From contig CAZQDZ010000021.1 in assembly GCA_964591455.1 (NCBI GenBank), positions 1 through 64,000 of the forward strand: a DNA stretch of 64,000 nt, read 5' to 3'. The notes beneath the pieces are model-generated. The model was not told the DNA's origin and did no database searches. It saw only the letters and a program-made list of their open reading frames with translations. Source of the stretch: RFSX01 sp964591455. Its GTDB lineage: Bacteria; Bacteroidota; Bacteroidia; Chitinophagales; Saprospiraceae. The number at the start of each line of letters is the position of its first letter. Position 1 is the stretch's first letter. The position numbers and the translations under genes are program-made. Shown one piece after another: positions 17,732 through 26,787 of this stretch.

Positions 17732-18103
17732 ATGATTAAGAAACTAGTTAAAATACTCTTCAAGTCGGGCAAGAAAGCAACTAAAACCACTTCGCAGTCG
17801 ATGGACATGCTGGATAATCTTATAGAGAAAGAATACATTACCAGTGCAGTAGACAATCTCAAAACCTCTTCTGGTAAGATTGTAGAAAAAGCAGGGATGG
17901 TCTATCAACAAACAAAAAATGTGATCAGCGATAATATAGACGCTGAGAAAATCAAAGATGTGGGTGATAAGATTGTAGAGAAAGGCAAGCAAGTCACCTC
18001 AGGTCTTTCTGATCGCATGGAGGACACGGCCTCTACACTAAAAAACGTAATGGAAGAGGGTGAGAAGATGGTTAAAGATGTTCTTGATTCTGAAGAAGAA
18101 TAA
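17732..18103 (+). CDS. Amphipathic helical hypothetical protein
   Basis: A 123-residue protein without signal peptide, almost entirely helical and highly charged. Repeating 11-residue-like segments occur (for example KIVEKAGMVYQQTKN, KIVEKGKQVTSGLSDRM). The composition resembles YtxH/apolipoprotein/late-embryogenesis-like stress proteins that lie on membranes, but no specific family is recognised. It starts 12 bp after purB and probably shares its transcript. It ends 3 bp from the convergent purM stop. Confidence 0.6.
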   Translation: MIKKLVKILFKSGKKATKTTSQSMDMLDNLIEKEYITSAVDNLKTSSGKIVEKAGMVYQQTKNVISDNIDAEKIKDVGDKIVEKGKQVTSGLSDRMEDTASTLKNVMEEGEKMVKDVLDSEEE

Positions 18104-18106
18104 TTT

Positions 18107-19279
18107 CTAATAATGGAATATATCTTCTCCATGATGTAATTCAATCTCAGACTTCTCTGATAATACTACCCTACCTACAATCTGTGCATCGATATTGAAT
18201 CCAGTTGCTATATCTATTAGACTCTTTGCTGTTTCCTCATCTGTATATACTTCTAATCTAGTCCCCATATTAAAAACCTGAAACATCTCTTCCCAAGATG
18301 TACCTGAGGCTTCCCTTATCATATCAAACAAAGGTGGTACAGGTAACAAATTATCCTTTACTATTTTGACCCCTGGTGCAAACTTCTTCACTTTAGTATG
18401 GGCTCCTCCTGTGTTGTGAATAATTCCTCGAATCGATGATTTGTGCTCAGCAAGCATTTTGTTTAGCACAGGAAGGAAGGTCCTAGTCGGTGATAAGACT
18501 AGTTTTCCTACAGAAATATTTTGACCATCAATCTCGATTGTTTCATCCAACATTCTATTGCCTGAATACACTAACTCTGCTGGTGTATGATAATCGTAGC
18601 TATCAGGATATTTTGTACTGTAGATATTAGAGAACACATCGTGCCTTGCGGATGTCAACCCATTACTCCCCATACCACCATTATAACTGCTCTCGTAAGT
18701 TGCTTGCCCATATGAAGCTAATCCAACTATAACCTGTCCAGGTTTTATATCATTGACAATTAATTCTGCCTTCGGCACCCGTGCGAAGGCTGTATATCCA
18801 ACATCAATCGTCCTGACAATATCCCCTACATCTGCTGTCTCGCCACCAGCTGAGTGTACATGGACATTATGGTCCTTTAGCATCTCACAAAATGCTGTAG
18901 CACTTTGAATGATTGTAGCTATGACATCACCAGAAATCAGGTTTTTGTTTCGACCGATAGTAGAGCTTAAGAGAATATCATTTGTAATTCCAATGCAAGC
19001 CATATCATCCAGATTCATAACAATAGCATCTTGGGCGATGCCCCCCCAAACCGAAAGGTCTCCTGTTTCCTTCCAGTACATATAAGCGAGACTGGTCTTT
19101 GTTCCAGCAGTATCAGCATGCATGACATTCACATAATCATCTGAACCACCTGCAACATCTGGTAGTACTTTACAAAATGCTAAAGGAAACAAACCCTTAT
19201 CAAGGCCTTTTATAGCAGCATGAACCTCGCTTTTGCTGGCTGAAACACCACGTAACTCATATCTCTTAGGGTCTGCCAT
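18107..19279 (-). CDS. purM: Phosphoribosylformylglycinamidine cyclo-ligase (PurM, Bacteroidota type)
   Basis: A 390-residue AIR synthase-related protein. It contains the ATP-grasp-like PurM motifs: MHADTAGTKTSLAYMYW (about 52-68), GGIAQDAIVMNLDDMAC, SAGGETADVGDIVRTIDVG, GLASYGQATYESSYNGGMGSNG and a C-terminal VFNMGTRLEV. The expected reaction is ATP-dependent closure of FGAM to AIR in purine synthesis. It is longer than E. coli PurM (345) and starts with the GVSASKSEVHAAI segment typical of the phylum's version. An upstream TAnnTTTG element is listed separately. Confidence 0.9.
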   Translation of the reverse strand: MADPKRYELRGVSASKSEVHAAIKGLDKGLFPLAFCKVLPDVAGGSDDYVNVMHADTAGTKTSLAYMYWKETGDLSVWGGIAQDAIVMNLDDMACIGITNDILLSSTIGRNKNLISGDVIATIIQSATAFCEMLKDHNVHVHSAGGETADVGDIVRTIDVGYTAFARVPKAELIVNDIKPGQVIVGLASYGQATYESSYNGGMGSNGLTSARHDVFSNIYSTKYPDSYDYHTPAELVYSGNRMLDETIEIDGQNISVGKLVLSPTRTFLPVLNKMLAEHKSSIRGIIHNTGGAHTKVKKFAPGVKIVKDNLLPVPPLFDMIREASGTSWEEMFQVFNMGTRLEVYTDEETAKSLIDIATGFNIDAQIVGRVVLSEKSEIELHHGEDIFHY

Positions 19280-19312
19280 AGTCTATATTCTCCAATTCGT
19301 CATTTAATGTCA

Positions 19313-19320
19313 CAAATGTA
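19313..19320 (-). promoter_or_regulatory. purM -7 promoter element
   Basis: The minus strand reads TACATTTG, a full TAnnTTTG match, 33 bp before the purM ATG. The -33 position reads ACTG, a weak match to TTTG. Confidence 0.4.
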
Positions 19321-19556
19321 CTTCCCTTAAAAGAAATCACAGTCACCTTTTGGTGTCTGACGAAATAAAATGCTTGAAAGGATGGCTAAAGTGACCTTCT
19401 ATAACAACTTAAATCGGTTTTATTTAGACCTATATCAAAAATTAATTCCTGGAAAACCCCAGTATTTCCAAGGGTTTTAAGTCGAAAACATCGATTTCCA
19501 ATCTTTTTTTTTGCTTTTGAAGCAACGTTTTGACATCAAGAGGTATCTATTATATA

Positions 19557-19648
19557 AGATTGGTCCGAAAGTGGACTGATTTAAGTTTAACTGATTTTTA
19601 AATATTGCCCTGTTAAGAGGTTGTAAAGTACAACCTCTTATTTTTTTG
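19557..19648 (+). ncRNA. Candidate small RNA or bshC leader
   Basis: Hairpin 1 pairs AGATTGGTCC with GGACTGATTT (about 19557-19582, several wobble pairs). Hairpin 2 is a perfect 10-bp stem AAGAGGTTGT/ACAACCTCTT (19615-19624, 19630-19639) followed by A and seven T residues, a textbook terminator. Since it ends 68 bp before bshC and after non-coding DNA, something upstream must be terminated here. The best explanation is a short RNA from a promoter near 19530-19558. The exact 5' end and family are unknown. Confidence 0.4.
19615..19647 (+). terminator. Strong rho-independent terminator
   Basis: A 10-bp perfect stem with loop AAAGT, followed by ATTTTTTT. There is no plus-strand gene within 1.5 kb upstream, so it marks the end of an unannotated transcript or a bshC attenuator. 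Confidence 0.7.
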
Positions 19649-19683
19649 TCCATATATCAAACAATTTCCTAGTTTGCTATTTC

Positions 19684-19691
19684 TACCTTTG
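19684..19691 (+). promoter_or_regulatory. bshC -7 promoter element
   Basis: TACCTTTG matches TAnnTTTG, 24 bp before ATG 19716. No TTTG lies at the ideal 19-bp distance. It also supports the start at 19716 over 19674. Confidence 0.35.
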
Positions 19692-19715
19692 TGCTTTAAG
19701 AGGGTCAAATATTTT

Positions 19716-21308
19716 ATGAAGGTCGACAATATACCAGTAGAAAAAGTCAGACAAGTCTCGCATAGAGATTGCAGCTATTATACAAATCCGGAGCTATTCA
19801 AAGACTTCGTGAGTTTTATACCTAGCCTAACATCCTTTCCAGATTTGATTGAGGCTAAGTCAAAGCATTCTGTAGACAGAGCTTTGTTACATAAAGTAGT
19901 TTCAAGTCAGTACAGCCAATGTAATACCTCTGCTAAGACTAAGCAGAATATAGCGTTACTAGAGAAGGATAATACATTTACTGTCACCACAGCACATCAA
20001 CCCTCTCTGCTGACTGGCCCTCTTTATTATATATACAAGATTCTAAGCACGATAAATCTAGCCCAGAAGCTAACCGAAACATATACTGACTTTAACATTA
20101 TACCAATTTTTATTGTAGGGTCAGAGGACCATGACTTCGAAGAAATCAATCACCTTAGTTTGTACGGGAAGAATATAACATGGCAAAACGATGGTATTGG
20201 GTCAGTTGGTCATTTTAGTACGGATGGGTTGAAAGAGGTCATAGAAGAAACGATAGAAATTCTAGGTCCAAATAGTAAAGCACAAACTTTACTGACTGAT
20301 ATTTCTGGGATTTTAGCTCAGTCTACCAATTATCAGGATTTCGCATTCAAGCTTACTCACAGGCTCTTTGACCACCTCGGCTTAGTTATTATCGTGATGG
20401 ACAATCCAGCATTAAAAAAGGCATTTATTCCCATAATAACTGAGGAAATATTGGAAGGGCCAAGCCAACAGTTGGTCCAAAAGACCCAAGTAAGTATAGA
20501 AGCTTTCCTCAATTTTCAACCACAAGCACATGCTCGCCCAATCAACTTCTTTTACACAGGAGATTCCGGAAGGAATAGAGTTCTATTGGAAGAGGGCAAT
20601 TTTAAAATTAATAATACAAACCTCAGCTTTACTGAAGATGAGATAATCAATGAAATAAATAACCACCCAGAAAGATTCTCTCCAAATGTGGTTATGCGTC
20701 CGCTTTACCAAGAGTCAATCCTGCCTAACTTGGCCTACATTGGCGGAGGTGGTGAATTAGCTTATTGGACAGAAAGGAAAACCCAATTTGAACATTTTGG
20801 TGTACCCATGCCTATGCTTATCAGGAGGAGGTCGGCTATGATTCTGACTTCTGGAGATTTAAAATCAATGTCAAAGCTAGATATAACTCTACAAGATGTT
20901 TTTATGGAAAAAAGAACTCTCATAGAAAGAATGATACAAAGTGATGAACATCCTGATTACCTTTTGGATGAAGAAAGACAAGCTATAGAAAAGATTTTTG
21001 AAACTGTAGAAAATAAAGTAGCCAAGTTAGACGGCAGTTTGAGACAAAGCGTGGGGTCTGAAAAGACCAAACTCAAGAAAAGTCTAGACTATCTCGAAAA
21101 CAAGATGAAAAAGGCACTGAAGCAAAAAGAGTCCATCAATATCAACAGGATGGATAAGTTGCAAGCCAAGCTATTTCCAAATGGGCTTCAAGAAAGACAT
21201 GATAATATACTTCAGTATATATCTCAATATGGGGAAGAAATCATAGATGAAATGCTTCCTCACTGCAATCCTCTAGAAAAAACTTTTAAAGTATTTACTA
21301 TGTCGTAA
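19716..21308 (+). CDS. bshC: Bacillithiol biosynthesis cysteine-adding enzyme BshC
   Basis: A 530-residue cytosolic enzyme that adds cysteine to glucosaminyl-malate, the last step of bacillithiol synthesis. ATG 19716 is preferred over an upstream in-frame start. The Rossmann-like core has TVTTAHQPSLLTGPLYYIYK (about 89-108), FIVGSEDHDFEEINH and LAYIGGGGELAYW. A C-terminal coiled coil (about 410-500, KTKLKKSLDYLENKMKKAL) is as in Bacillus BshC, and length agrees (about 540). Bacillithiol is the thiol buffer in many Bacteroidota. The 3' end overlaps accD by 11 bp tail to tail. Confidence 0.93.
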   Translation: MKVDNIPVEKVRQVSHRDCSYYTNPELFKDFVSFIPSLTSFPDLIEAKSKHSVDRALLHKVVSSQYSQCNTSAKTKQNIALLEKDNTFTVTTAHQPSLLTGPLYYIYKILSTINLAQKLTETYTDFNIIPIFIVGSEDHDFEEINHLSLYGKNITWQNDGIGSVGHFSTDGLKEVIEETIEILGPNSKAQTLLTDISGILAQSTNYQDFAFKLTHRLFDHLGLVIIVMDNPALKKAFIPIITEEILEGPSQQLVQKTQVSIEAFLNFQPQAHARPINFFYTGDSGRNRVLLEEGNFKINNTNLSFTEDEIINEINNHPERFSPNVVMRPLYQESILPNLAYIGGGGELAYWTERKTQFEHFGVPMPMLIRRRSAMILTSGDLKSMSKLDITLQDVFMEKRTLIERMIQSDEHPDYLLDEERQAIEKIFETVENKVAKLDGSLRQSVGSEKTKLKKSLDYLENKMKKALKQKESININRMDKLQAKLFPNGLQERHDNILQYISQYGEEIIDEMLPHCNPLEKTFKVFTMS

Positions 21309-22152
21309 TTGCTGGATGGAAGAGTAATAGCAAATCAGAAATTTTCGATTTCAACTCTTTCCTATCTACGATAAAATCCAAGAATCCATGGTCCAGCAAG
21401 AATTCGGAACTCTGAAACCCTTCAGGCAAATCCTTCTTTATGGTTTCCTTAATCACACGAGGACCAGCAAACCCTATCAGAGCACCAGGCTCTGAAAAGT
21501 TAATATCTCCAAGCATCGCAAACGAGGCCGTAACACCTCCCGTCGTAGGATCTGTCAGAAATGAAAAATATGGCACCTTAGCTGCTGCTAATAATGACAG
21601 CTTTGCTGAAGTCTTAGCCATCTGCATAAGTGAAAAAGCCGATTCCATCATACGAGCACCTCCTGTCTTAGAAAGTATCATCAAAGGTGTCTTCTGCTTC
21701 AAGCAGTAGTCTATAGCTTTAGATATCCGTTCTCCCATTACTGAACCCATAGACCCTCCTATAAAGCTAAAATCCATAGCTGCAATAACAAGTGGTTTTT
21801 TATTCACTTTACCTATGGCAACTGTAATCGCCTCTGTCAAGCCAGTCTTATTCTTGGCTGCGTCTAGCCTGTCTGAATAAGATTTTAAGTCTGTGAAATC
21901 TAAAAAATCTGTAGATATCAGATTTTCAAATAAGGTCTCAAACTTACCATCGAATATAATATCGAAGTAATCATATGAACCTATACGAGCATGATGACTG
22001 CACTTATGACATATGTAAAACTGCTCCTTAAACTCCTTTACAGTTCCAGTCTCTCCACAAGATCTGCATTTGTACCATAATCCATCAGGAGCCTCCTTTT
22101 TATTCTTGGTGGCTGTTTGTATGCCATCTTTGAATCTTTTAAACCAACCCAT
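21298..22152 (-). CDS. accD: Acetyl-CoA carboxylase carboxyltransferase subunit beta
   Basis: A 284-residue subunit that, with AccA, moves the carboxyl group from biotin to acetyl-CoA, the first step of fatty acid synthesis. The N-terminal zinc ribbon has C29, C32, C48 and C51. The crotonase-like core (about 90-280) includes AAMDFSFIGGSMGSVMGERI, MILSKTGGARMMES and the GALIGFAGPRVI oxyanion-hole region. Length is normal. A canonical promoter lies 60 bp upstream. The 3' end overlaps bshC on the opposite strand. Confidence 0.96.
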   Translation of the reverse strand: MGWFKRFKDGIQTATKNKKEAPDGLWYKCRSCGETGTVKEFKEQFYICHKCSHHARIGSYDYFDIIFDGKFETLFENLISTDFLDFTDLKSYSDRLDAAKNKTGLTEAITVAIGKVNKKPLVIAAMDFSFIGGSMGSVMGERISKAIDYCLKQKTPLMILSKTGGARMMESAFSLMQMAKTSAKLSLLAAAKVPYFSFLTDPTTGGVTASFAMLGDINFSEPGALIGFAGPRVIKETIKKDLPEGFQSSEFLLDHGFLDFIVDRKELKSKISDLLLLFHPAITT

Positions 22153-22210
22153 TGCTTTCTATTGTTTTTAGGTGTGCAGGATAGGTCATGGGTAGAAAAT
22201 TTGCAGACGC

Positions 22211-22241
22211 CAAAAATAGATGATTGGACCTAGTATTCAAA
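22211..22241 (-). promoter_or_regulatory. accD promoter, perfect Bacteroidota consensus
   Basis: The minus strand carries TTTG (22241-22238), exactly 19 bp, then TATTTTTG (22218-22211). This is a perfect match to TTTG-N19-TAnnTTTG. The predicted start site is near 22204, giving a leader of about 50 nt. Confidence 0.65.
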
Positions 22242-22287
22242 AATTATTAGCATTTAGCCTTCAAACTTGAATGTAACACATTGATAA

Positions 22288-23313
22288 TCAACACTTAATC
22301 CTCTTAACTTGATTAATAAGGTACTTCACATTGTCCAAAGGAGTATCAGGATACACCCCATGTCCAAGATTAAATACATGATAGGGTCCTAATTCTTTAG
22401 TTATACTGTTCACCTGATTATATATCAATTCATGTGAGCCATAAAGAACACATGGATCTAGATTTCCCTGAACGACTATTTCGTTACCATGCTGAGACCT
22501 CCATTGGACTCTGTCTATTGTCCAGTCTAACCCAACCACATTTGGTGTCAGCTGAACGATGTCATCCATAGAGAATACGGCTCCTTTACAGAATAAAATC
22601 CTAGGGACCTCTGTGACTTCAGCAAGTATTCTTTTCAGATATGGAATACAGAATTCACTGTACAGCTGTCGATTCAAAATGCCTGCCCATGAATCAAATA
22701 TTTGGACTACATCTGCGCCCGATTTTATTTTTAGATTAAGGTAAGCGATAATCGTAGAAGTAATTTTATCGAGCAATTTATGTGACAACACAGGTTCCTT
22801 ATATAAAAAAGCTTTGGCTTTAGAGAAGGTCTTAGACCCCTGCCCTTCTAACATATAAGAAAAAAGTGTCCAAGGTGCCCCAGCAAAGCCAATCAATGGC
22901 ACCCGGTTATTTAATGCCTTCTTTGTCAAATTGAGTGCATCATACACGTATGTTAATTTTTCTGCAGCCACTTTGCCAGAATCGAGCTTGTCTATATCAG
23001 TTTTCGACTGTATAGTCCGTGGAAAGAAGGGGCCTTTCTTTTCTATTAATTCATAAGGCAAGCCCATACATTCAGGTATCACAAGGATATCTGAGAATAT
23101 AATTGCAGCATCTACCCCAAGAATATCCACTGGCTGAACTGTAACTTCAGCGGCTAGATGCGGGGTTGTAACCAACTCTACAAATCCCGATAAAGAATTT
23201 CTGATGGCTCTATATTCAGGAAGTATCCTTCCTGCCTGGCGCATTAACCAGATAGGCGGCCGTTCTACTTTTTCTTTTCTTATTGCACGAAGCAATAAAT
23301 CATTATCTATCAA
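22288..23313 (-). CDS. hemE: Uroporphyrinogen decarboxylase
   Basis: A 341-residue TIM-barrel enzyme converting uroporphyrinogen III to coproporphyrinogen III in heme synthesis. The N-terminal signature PPIWLMRQAGR (19-29) carries the substrate-binding Arg residues. Other diagnostic segments are AIIFSDILVIPECMG (catalytic Asp), GFAGAPWTLFSYM and the C-terminal FNLGHGVYPDTPLDNV. Length fits the family (about 340-355). It is divergent from dapB with 53 bp between start codons. It supplies heme for the c-type cytochromes matured by CcmE/F. Confidence 0.97.
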   Translation of the reverse strand: MIDNDLLLRAIRKEKVERPPIWLMRQAGRILPEYRAIRNSLSGFVELVTTPHLAAEVTVQPVDILGVDAAIIFSDILVIPECMGLPYELIEKKGPFFPRTIQSKTDIDKLDSGKVAAEKLTYVYDALNLTKKALNNRVPLIGFAGAPWTLFSYMLEGQGSKTFSKAKAFLYKEPVLSHKLLDKITSTIIAYLNLKIKSGADVVQIFDSWAGILNRQLYSEFCIPYLKRILAEVTEVPRILFCKGAVFSMDDIVQLTPNVVGLDWTIDRVQWRSQHGNEIVVQGNLDPCVLYGSHELIYNQVNSITKELGPYHVFNLGHGVYPDTPLDNVKYLINQVKRIKC

Positions 23314-23366
23314 GATTTACAATTTAATTATGTTGAAAAATTACCTTTACCACACGAAAATATCTA

Positions 23367-24101
23367 ATGGCTTCTAATAAATTGAATATTGCACTAATTG
23401 GTTATGGAAAAATGGGTAAGACCATAGAAAAAGTAGCAAAAGAACGTGGTCACCATATTGTTGCCATTGTCAACAATGATGGGCCATCTCGCATAGAACA
23501 ATTTCCAGATAATGTTCACATTGCCATAGAATTTTCTGTGCCAGACGCTGCCTATATGAATCTCAAAGCACTTGCAAAGAAATCAATTCCTACGGTATGT
23601 GGCACAACTGGTTGGCTAGATAATTATGACGAAGTCTGTATTGATTTCACGGAGACAAAAAGCAGCTTTCTTTATGCATCAAATTTCAGCATTGGGGTCA
23701 ACATATTCTTCGCTGTCAATCAACATCTAGCCAAAATAATGGAATCACAGATGGACTATGATGTCAGTATAACGGAATCACATCATGTGACCAAGTTAGA
23801 TGCACCTAGTGGGACAGCCATCACTCTAGCTGAGCACATAATAGACAATCATCCTCTTAAGACAACATGGAATAGAGATGTAGATTCAGACATCAATGCC
23901 AAAGGAATCTCCATCAAATCTCTTAGAGAAGCTGATGTGAAAGGGATACATGAAATAACCTACCACTCTGAAATAGATGCTATTACAATAAAACATGAAG
24001 CCTTTACAAGAAAGGGGTTCGCCCTTGGCGCTGTTCTCGCCGCTGAATTCATCGCTAACAAAAAAGGCATTTTTCAGATGTCAGACGTACTCAATATTTA
24101 A
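23367..24101 (+). CDS. dapB: 4-hydroxy-tetrahydrodipicolinate reductase
   Basis: A 244-residue NAD(P)H-dependent enzyme of lysine and diaminopimelate synthesis. The nucleotide-binding motif is GYGKMGK (12-18). The catalytic segment ESHHVTKLDAPSGTA begins at E137, with H139, H140 and K143. A final helix GFALGAVLAAEFI completes the dimer region. It is shorter than E. coli DapB (273), as in other Bacteroidota. Supply of DAP links it functionally to Mpl at 39443. It is convergent with the next gene, 13 bp apart. Confidence 0.95.
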   Translation: MASNKLNIALIGYGKMGKTIEKVAKERGHHIVAIVNNDGPSRIEQFPDNVHIAIEFSVPDAAYMNLKALAKKSIPTVCGTTGWLDNYDEVCIDFTETKSSFLYASNFSIGVNIFFAVNQHLAKIMESQMDYDVSITESHHVTKLDAPSGTAITLAEHIIDNHPLKTTWNRDVDSDINAKGISIKSLREADVKGIHEITYHSEIDAITIKHEAFTRKGFALGAVLAAEFIANKKGIFQMSDVLNI

Positions 24102-24114
24102 AAATATAACTGGA

Positions 24115-26661
24115 TTATCTGACCAGCACTTTCTTTGTCCCAAATCCATTAGAAGTTCTGACCTCAAGTATGTAAGTACCAGAGATAAGTGCAGAAACAT
24201 CTATTTGTTTTGAATTGCCATTGAGTATCATTTCTCCCGCAATGGACCGTAACTTCCAATCAATTAATTCACTGTCTGTCTGCGTTATAAAAATTTGCTC
24301 ACTAACTGGGTTTGGTCCTATAGAAAACTGAGCGATACCAGAAGCGTTTTCTGTAGATGTTGATTCACCTGGTATTAGGTCTCCTCTGAAGGTTCCATTA
24401 CCATGGGTGACAATCCACAATCTATCATCACTTGGAGATATTTTTAAATCAAGTGTAATCGCAGCTAAAGGCATCCCTTCATTATACAGTGTCCACTCTG
24501 GCACATCTATAAGTTCTCCTGAGCTGTCCCTGTATGATGCAGAATATACAGCGATATCTGTTCCATAGTATATTATGCCGTTGGTCTCATCTAAAGCGAT
24601 TGCATTTCCAGGTACGTCTGGCAAATCCCTATCAATAGCCAACCAGGTCTGTCCTCTATCTGTCGTTCTAAAAAGATGTTGTGTGCCAAATCCGCTAAAT
24701 GTAACATAAGCAGTTTCAGGATTTTCGTTAGACAAAACAATGTCATTGGGCACTCTATCAGGTAATCCTGCATTGCCAGACTGCCAAGTATCACCGCCAT
24801 CGAAAGAAGATAACACATTTGGATTACTCACGATAGGCGCAGTAGCTACATATACAATATCTGAAAATTCTGAATGCACATCCATCGCGAAAACTGGGTT
24901 TCCTCCGTCTATAAATTGTCCACTATTGGTAAGTCTCCAATTATCTCCTCTATTTGTCGATCTATAAACATTCATTGCACCAGCATATAAAATATCAGGG
25001 TCGCTATCACTGATAACATATGGACTAATAAACAATGGCGTATCTCCTCCAAGAGGAGGCTCAATGCGCTCATTGAAATTGAATGCATTGTTTGTAGATC
25101 TAAATATTGCTAGGTTTTGGGCTGAAGCATATACATAATCGTTATCGATTTGGTTAATAGCAGTCCAACTTCCATCACCGCCTGCTGCTCGCTGCCATTG
25201 TGCATCTCCTCTAAATACCACGGTGCTATTATCTTGAAGTCCACCTAAGGCAAAATTTCCATCAGAGTGTGATACGCTAAACCCATTGTAGAATTGCGTT
25301 GTCTGCATCCCTCCATTGGCAGAGCGATAATTCTCACCATTATCAAATGATAAAAAGACGCCTCCATCAGACCCAATCATAATTAAGTCCTCAATCGTAG
25401 GGTGATACATAACGAAGTGATTATCTGAGTGTACATAATCACTAGGGCCATCAGGGCCTTCTATTGGAGGTGTTCCTCCTGTAACACCTGTCCTAACTTC
25501 ATCATCCAGATTTAATCCGCCATCTGTGCTCTTATGGACACCTATGCCTACAGCCATTAAATTATCAGAATTAAATGGATCTACTGCTATGTCATGCGCA
25601 AACCAACCTTGCCATCTGGAATAGTCAAATCGATTTATCAGCGAAAAGGAAAGTCCTCCATCTTCAGATTTTAATAACTGTGTATCACCATCGTTAAATC
25701 CAAATCCATTTCCTACTGACGCATATATTATGTCTGGCTGCAATATATCTCTTGCAATAAGGATTTTACCTTGGAAGTCATCATGAGCACCTACCTGAGT
25801 CCAAGTAGTGCCTCCATCACCGGAATAAAACAATCCTCTACCGCTTGATCCAAGATTTCCGAAACCAGCTATCAGCCTATTATCATCACGTGGATCTATA
25901 TCAATATCTGTCCCCATTAATTTCTCAAAAACCAACTCCCATGTATCACCAGCATCTATCGATTTATAAATACCATTCGTAGTTGCAGCATAGACTATAT
26001 CTGGATTTAGCGGCGATACCTTAATCATCCAAACACCTCTCTGCTGTTGGTAAGTCCAGTCAAGACTTTTCTCCCAGGTAGCACCTCCATCTTCTGATTT
26101 TAATATACCAAAACCATAAGACCCTCTAGTTCTTCTAGATGCTCCATCTGTTCCTGTATCAGCATAATTATATACCTCACCAGTTCCTATATACATGACC
26201 ATACTATCTTGAGGTGCAAACTCTATTGTACTGACTCCTAGTATTGGAAAGCCTGTTTCTACGTACTCCCATGAGATGCCTAAACCTAGATTTCTGCTCC
26301 TCCACAAACCTCCACTTGCAGAGCCAGCATAAATCGTTTCTGGGGCTTGGGGATTGACAGCTATTGTCAGTGTTCGTCCTGTCGTATTGAGAGGGCCCAT
26401 GGCCTCTATATTGTTCCTATTGCTTCTTGTTCTTTGTAGGAATTGTTCCCTATGATGATCAAAAGCCAATCCGTACCCCTCATTAGATATATCTTTATTA
26501 GGATAAGCTCGTGTATAGTTCCACAGATTAAGTGCTTTATATGCACCTGGGATTCTGTATTCACTTTTTGATTTGGTTGTTTGGTTACTCTGTGTGCATC
26601 CTATGCTTAATAGAATAATTAATAATGACCCTAGCTGTGCTAATATATTTTTTGTCTGCAT
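24115..26661 (-). CDS. BNR/VPS10-like beta-propeller lipoprotein with T9SS domain
   Basis: 848 residues from ATG 26661, chosen over 26688 because it begins a clean signal (LGSLLIILLSIGC, possible lipobox Cys at 22). Residues about 60-760 contain repeated Asp-box (BNR) motifs such as SEDGGATWEKS, SIDAGDTWELV, SGDGGTTWTQV, STNRGDNWRLT and TTDRGQTWLAI, giving sortilin/VPS10-type propellers. The last 75 residues are a T9SS type A sorting domain (GPNPVSEQIFI ... GTYILEVRT ... KVLVR). The combination predicts a surface carbohydrate- or protein-binding protein. Enzyme activity (sialidase-like) is unlikely without the RIP and catalytic residues. A second such protein lies at 43152. Confidence 0.85.
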   Translation of the reverse strand: MQTKNILAQLGSLLIILLSIGCTQSNQTTKSKSEYRIPGAYKALNLWNYTRAYPNKDISNEGYGLAFDHHREQFLQRTRSNRNNIEAMGPLNTTGRTLTIAVNPQAPETIYAGSASGGLWRSRNLGLGISWEYVETGFPILGVSTIEFAPQDSMVMYIGTGEVYNYADTGTDGASRRTRGSYGFGILKSEDGGATWEKSLDWTYQQQRGVWMIKVSPLNPDIVYAATTNGIYKSIDAGDTWELVFEKLMGTDIDIDPRDDNRLIAGFGNLGSSGRGLFYSGDGGTTWTQVGAHDDFQGKILIARDILQPDIIYASVGNGFGFNDGDTQLLKSEDGGLSFSLINRFDYSRWQGWFAHDIAVDPFNSDNLMAVGIGVHKSTDGGLNLDDEVRTGVTGGTPPIEGPDGPSDYVHSDNHFVMYHPTIEDLIMIGSDGGVFLSFDNGENYRSANGGMQTTQFYNGFSVSHSDGNFALGGLQDNSTVVFRGDAQWQRAAGGDGSWTAINQIDNDYVYASAQNLAIFRSTNNAFNFNERIEPPLGGDTPLFISPYVISDSDPDILYAGAMNVYRSTNRGDNWRLTNSGQFIDGGNPVFAMDVHSEFSDIVYVATAPIVSNPNVLSSFDGGDTWQSGNAGLPDRVPNDIVLSNENPETAYVTFSGFGTQHLFRTTDRGQTWLAIDRDLPDVPGNAIALDETNGIIYYGTDIAVYSASYRDSSGELIDVPEWTLYNEGMPLAAITLDLKISPSDDRLWIVTHGNGTFRGDLIPGESTSTENASGIAQFSIGPNPVSEQIFITQTDSELIDWKLRSIAGEMILNGNSKQIDVSALISGTYILEVRTSNGFGTKKVLVR

Positions 26662-26729
26662 AGAAGCTAAGATAGGTAATGATATCATTCTCAGAAGACT
26701 ATAGAAAACATTTACAGCATATACATAAT

Positions 26730-26761
26730 AAAAAAAGGCCTCTCTGTATTAGAGAAGCCTT
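26730..26761 (-). terminator. Terminator of the TPR gene
   Basis: The minus strand reads AAGGCTTCTCT-AATAC-AGAGAGGCCTT (one mismatch), then seven T residues. It lies 27 bp beyond the stop at 26788. Confidence 0.8.
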
Positions 26762-26787
26762 GTTTTAATATATTTTATACTTGAGGA

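Larger units (their letters stand above)
19280..19715. other. 436-bp divergent intergenic region with hairpins
   Basis: From the purM side it holds a purM -7 element (19313-19320) and a hairpin AAAACCC/GGGTTTT (19453-19459, 19472-19478). Next come a T9 tract (19504-19512) and a TTGACA-N17-TATAAG pair (19530-19558). The rest holds two hairpins ending in a strong terminator (19557-19647) and a bshC -7 element (19684-19691). No protein-coding frame is convincing. Confidence 0.5.
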
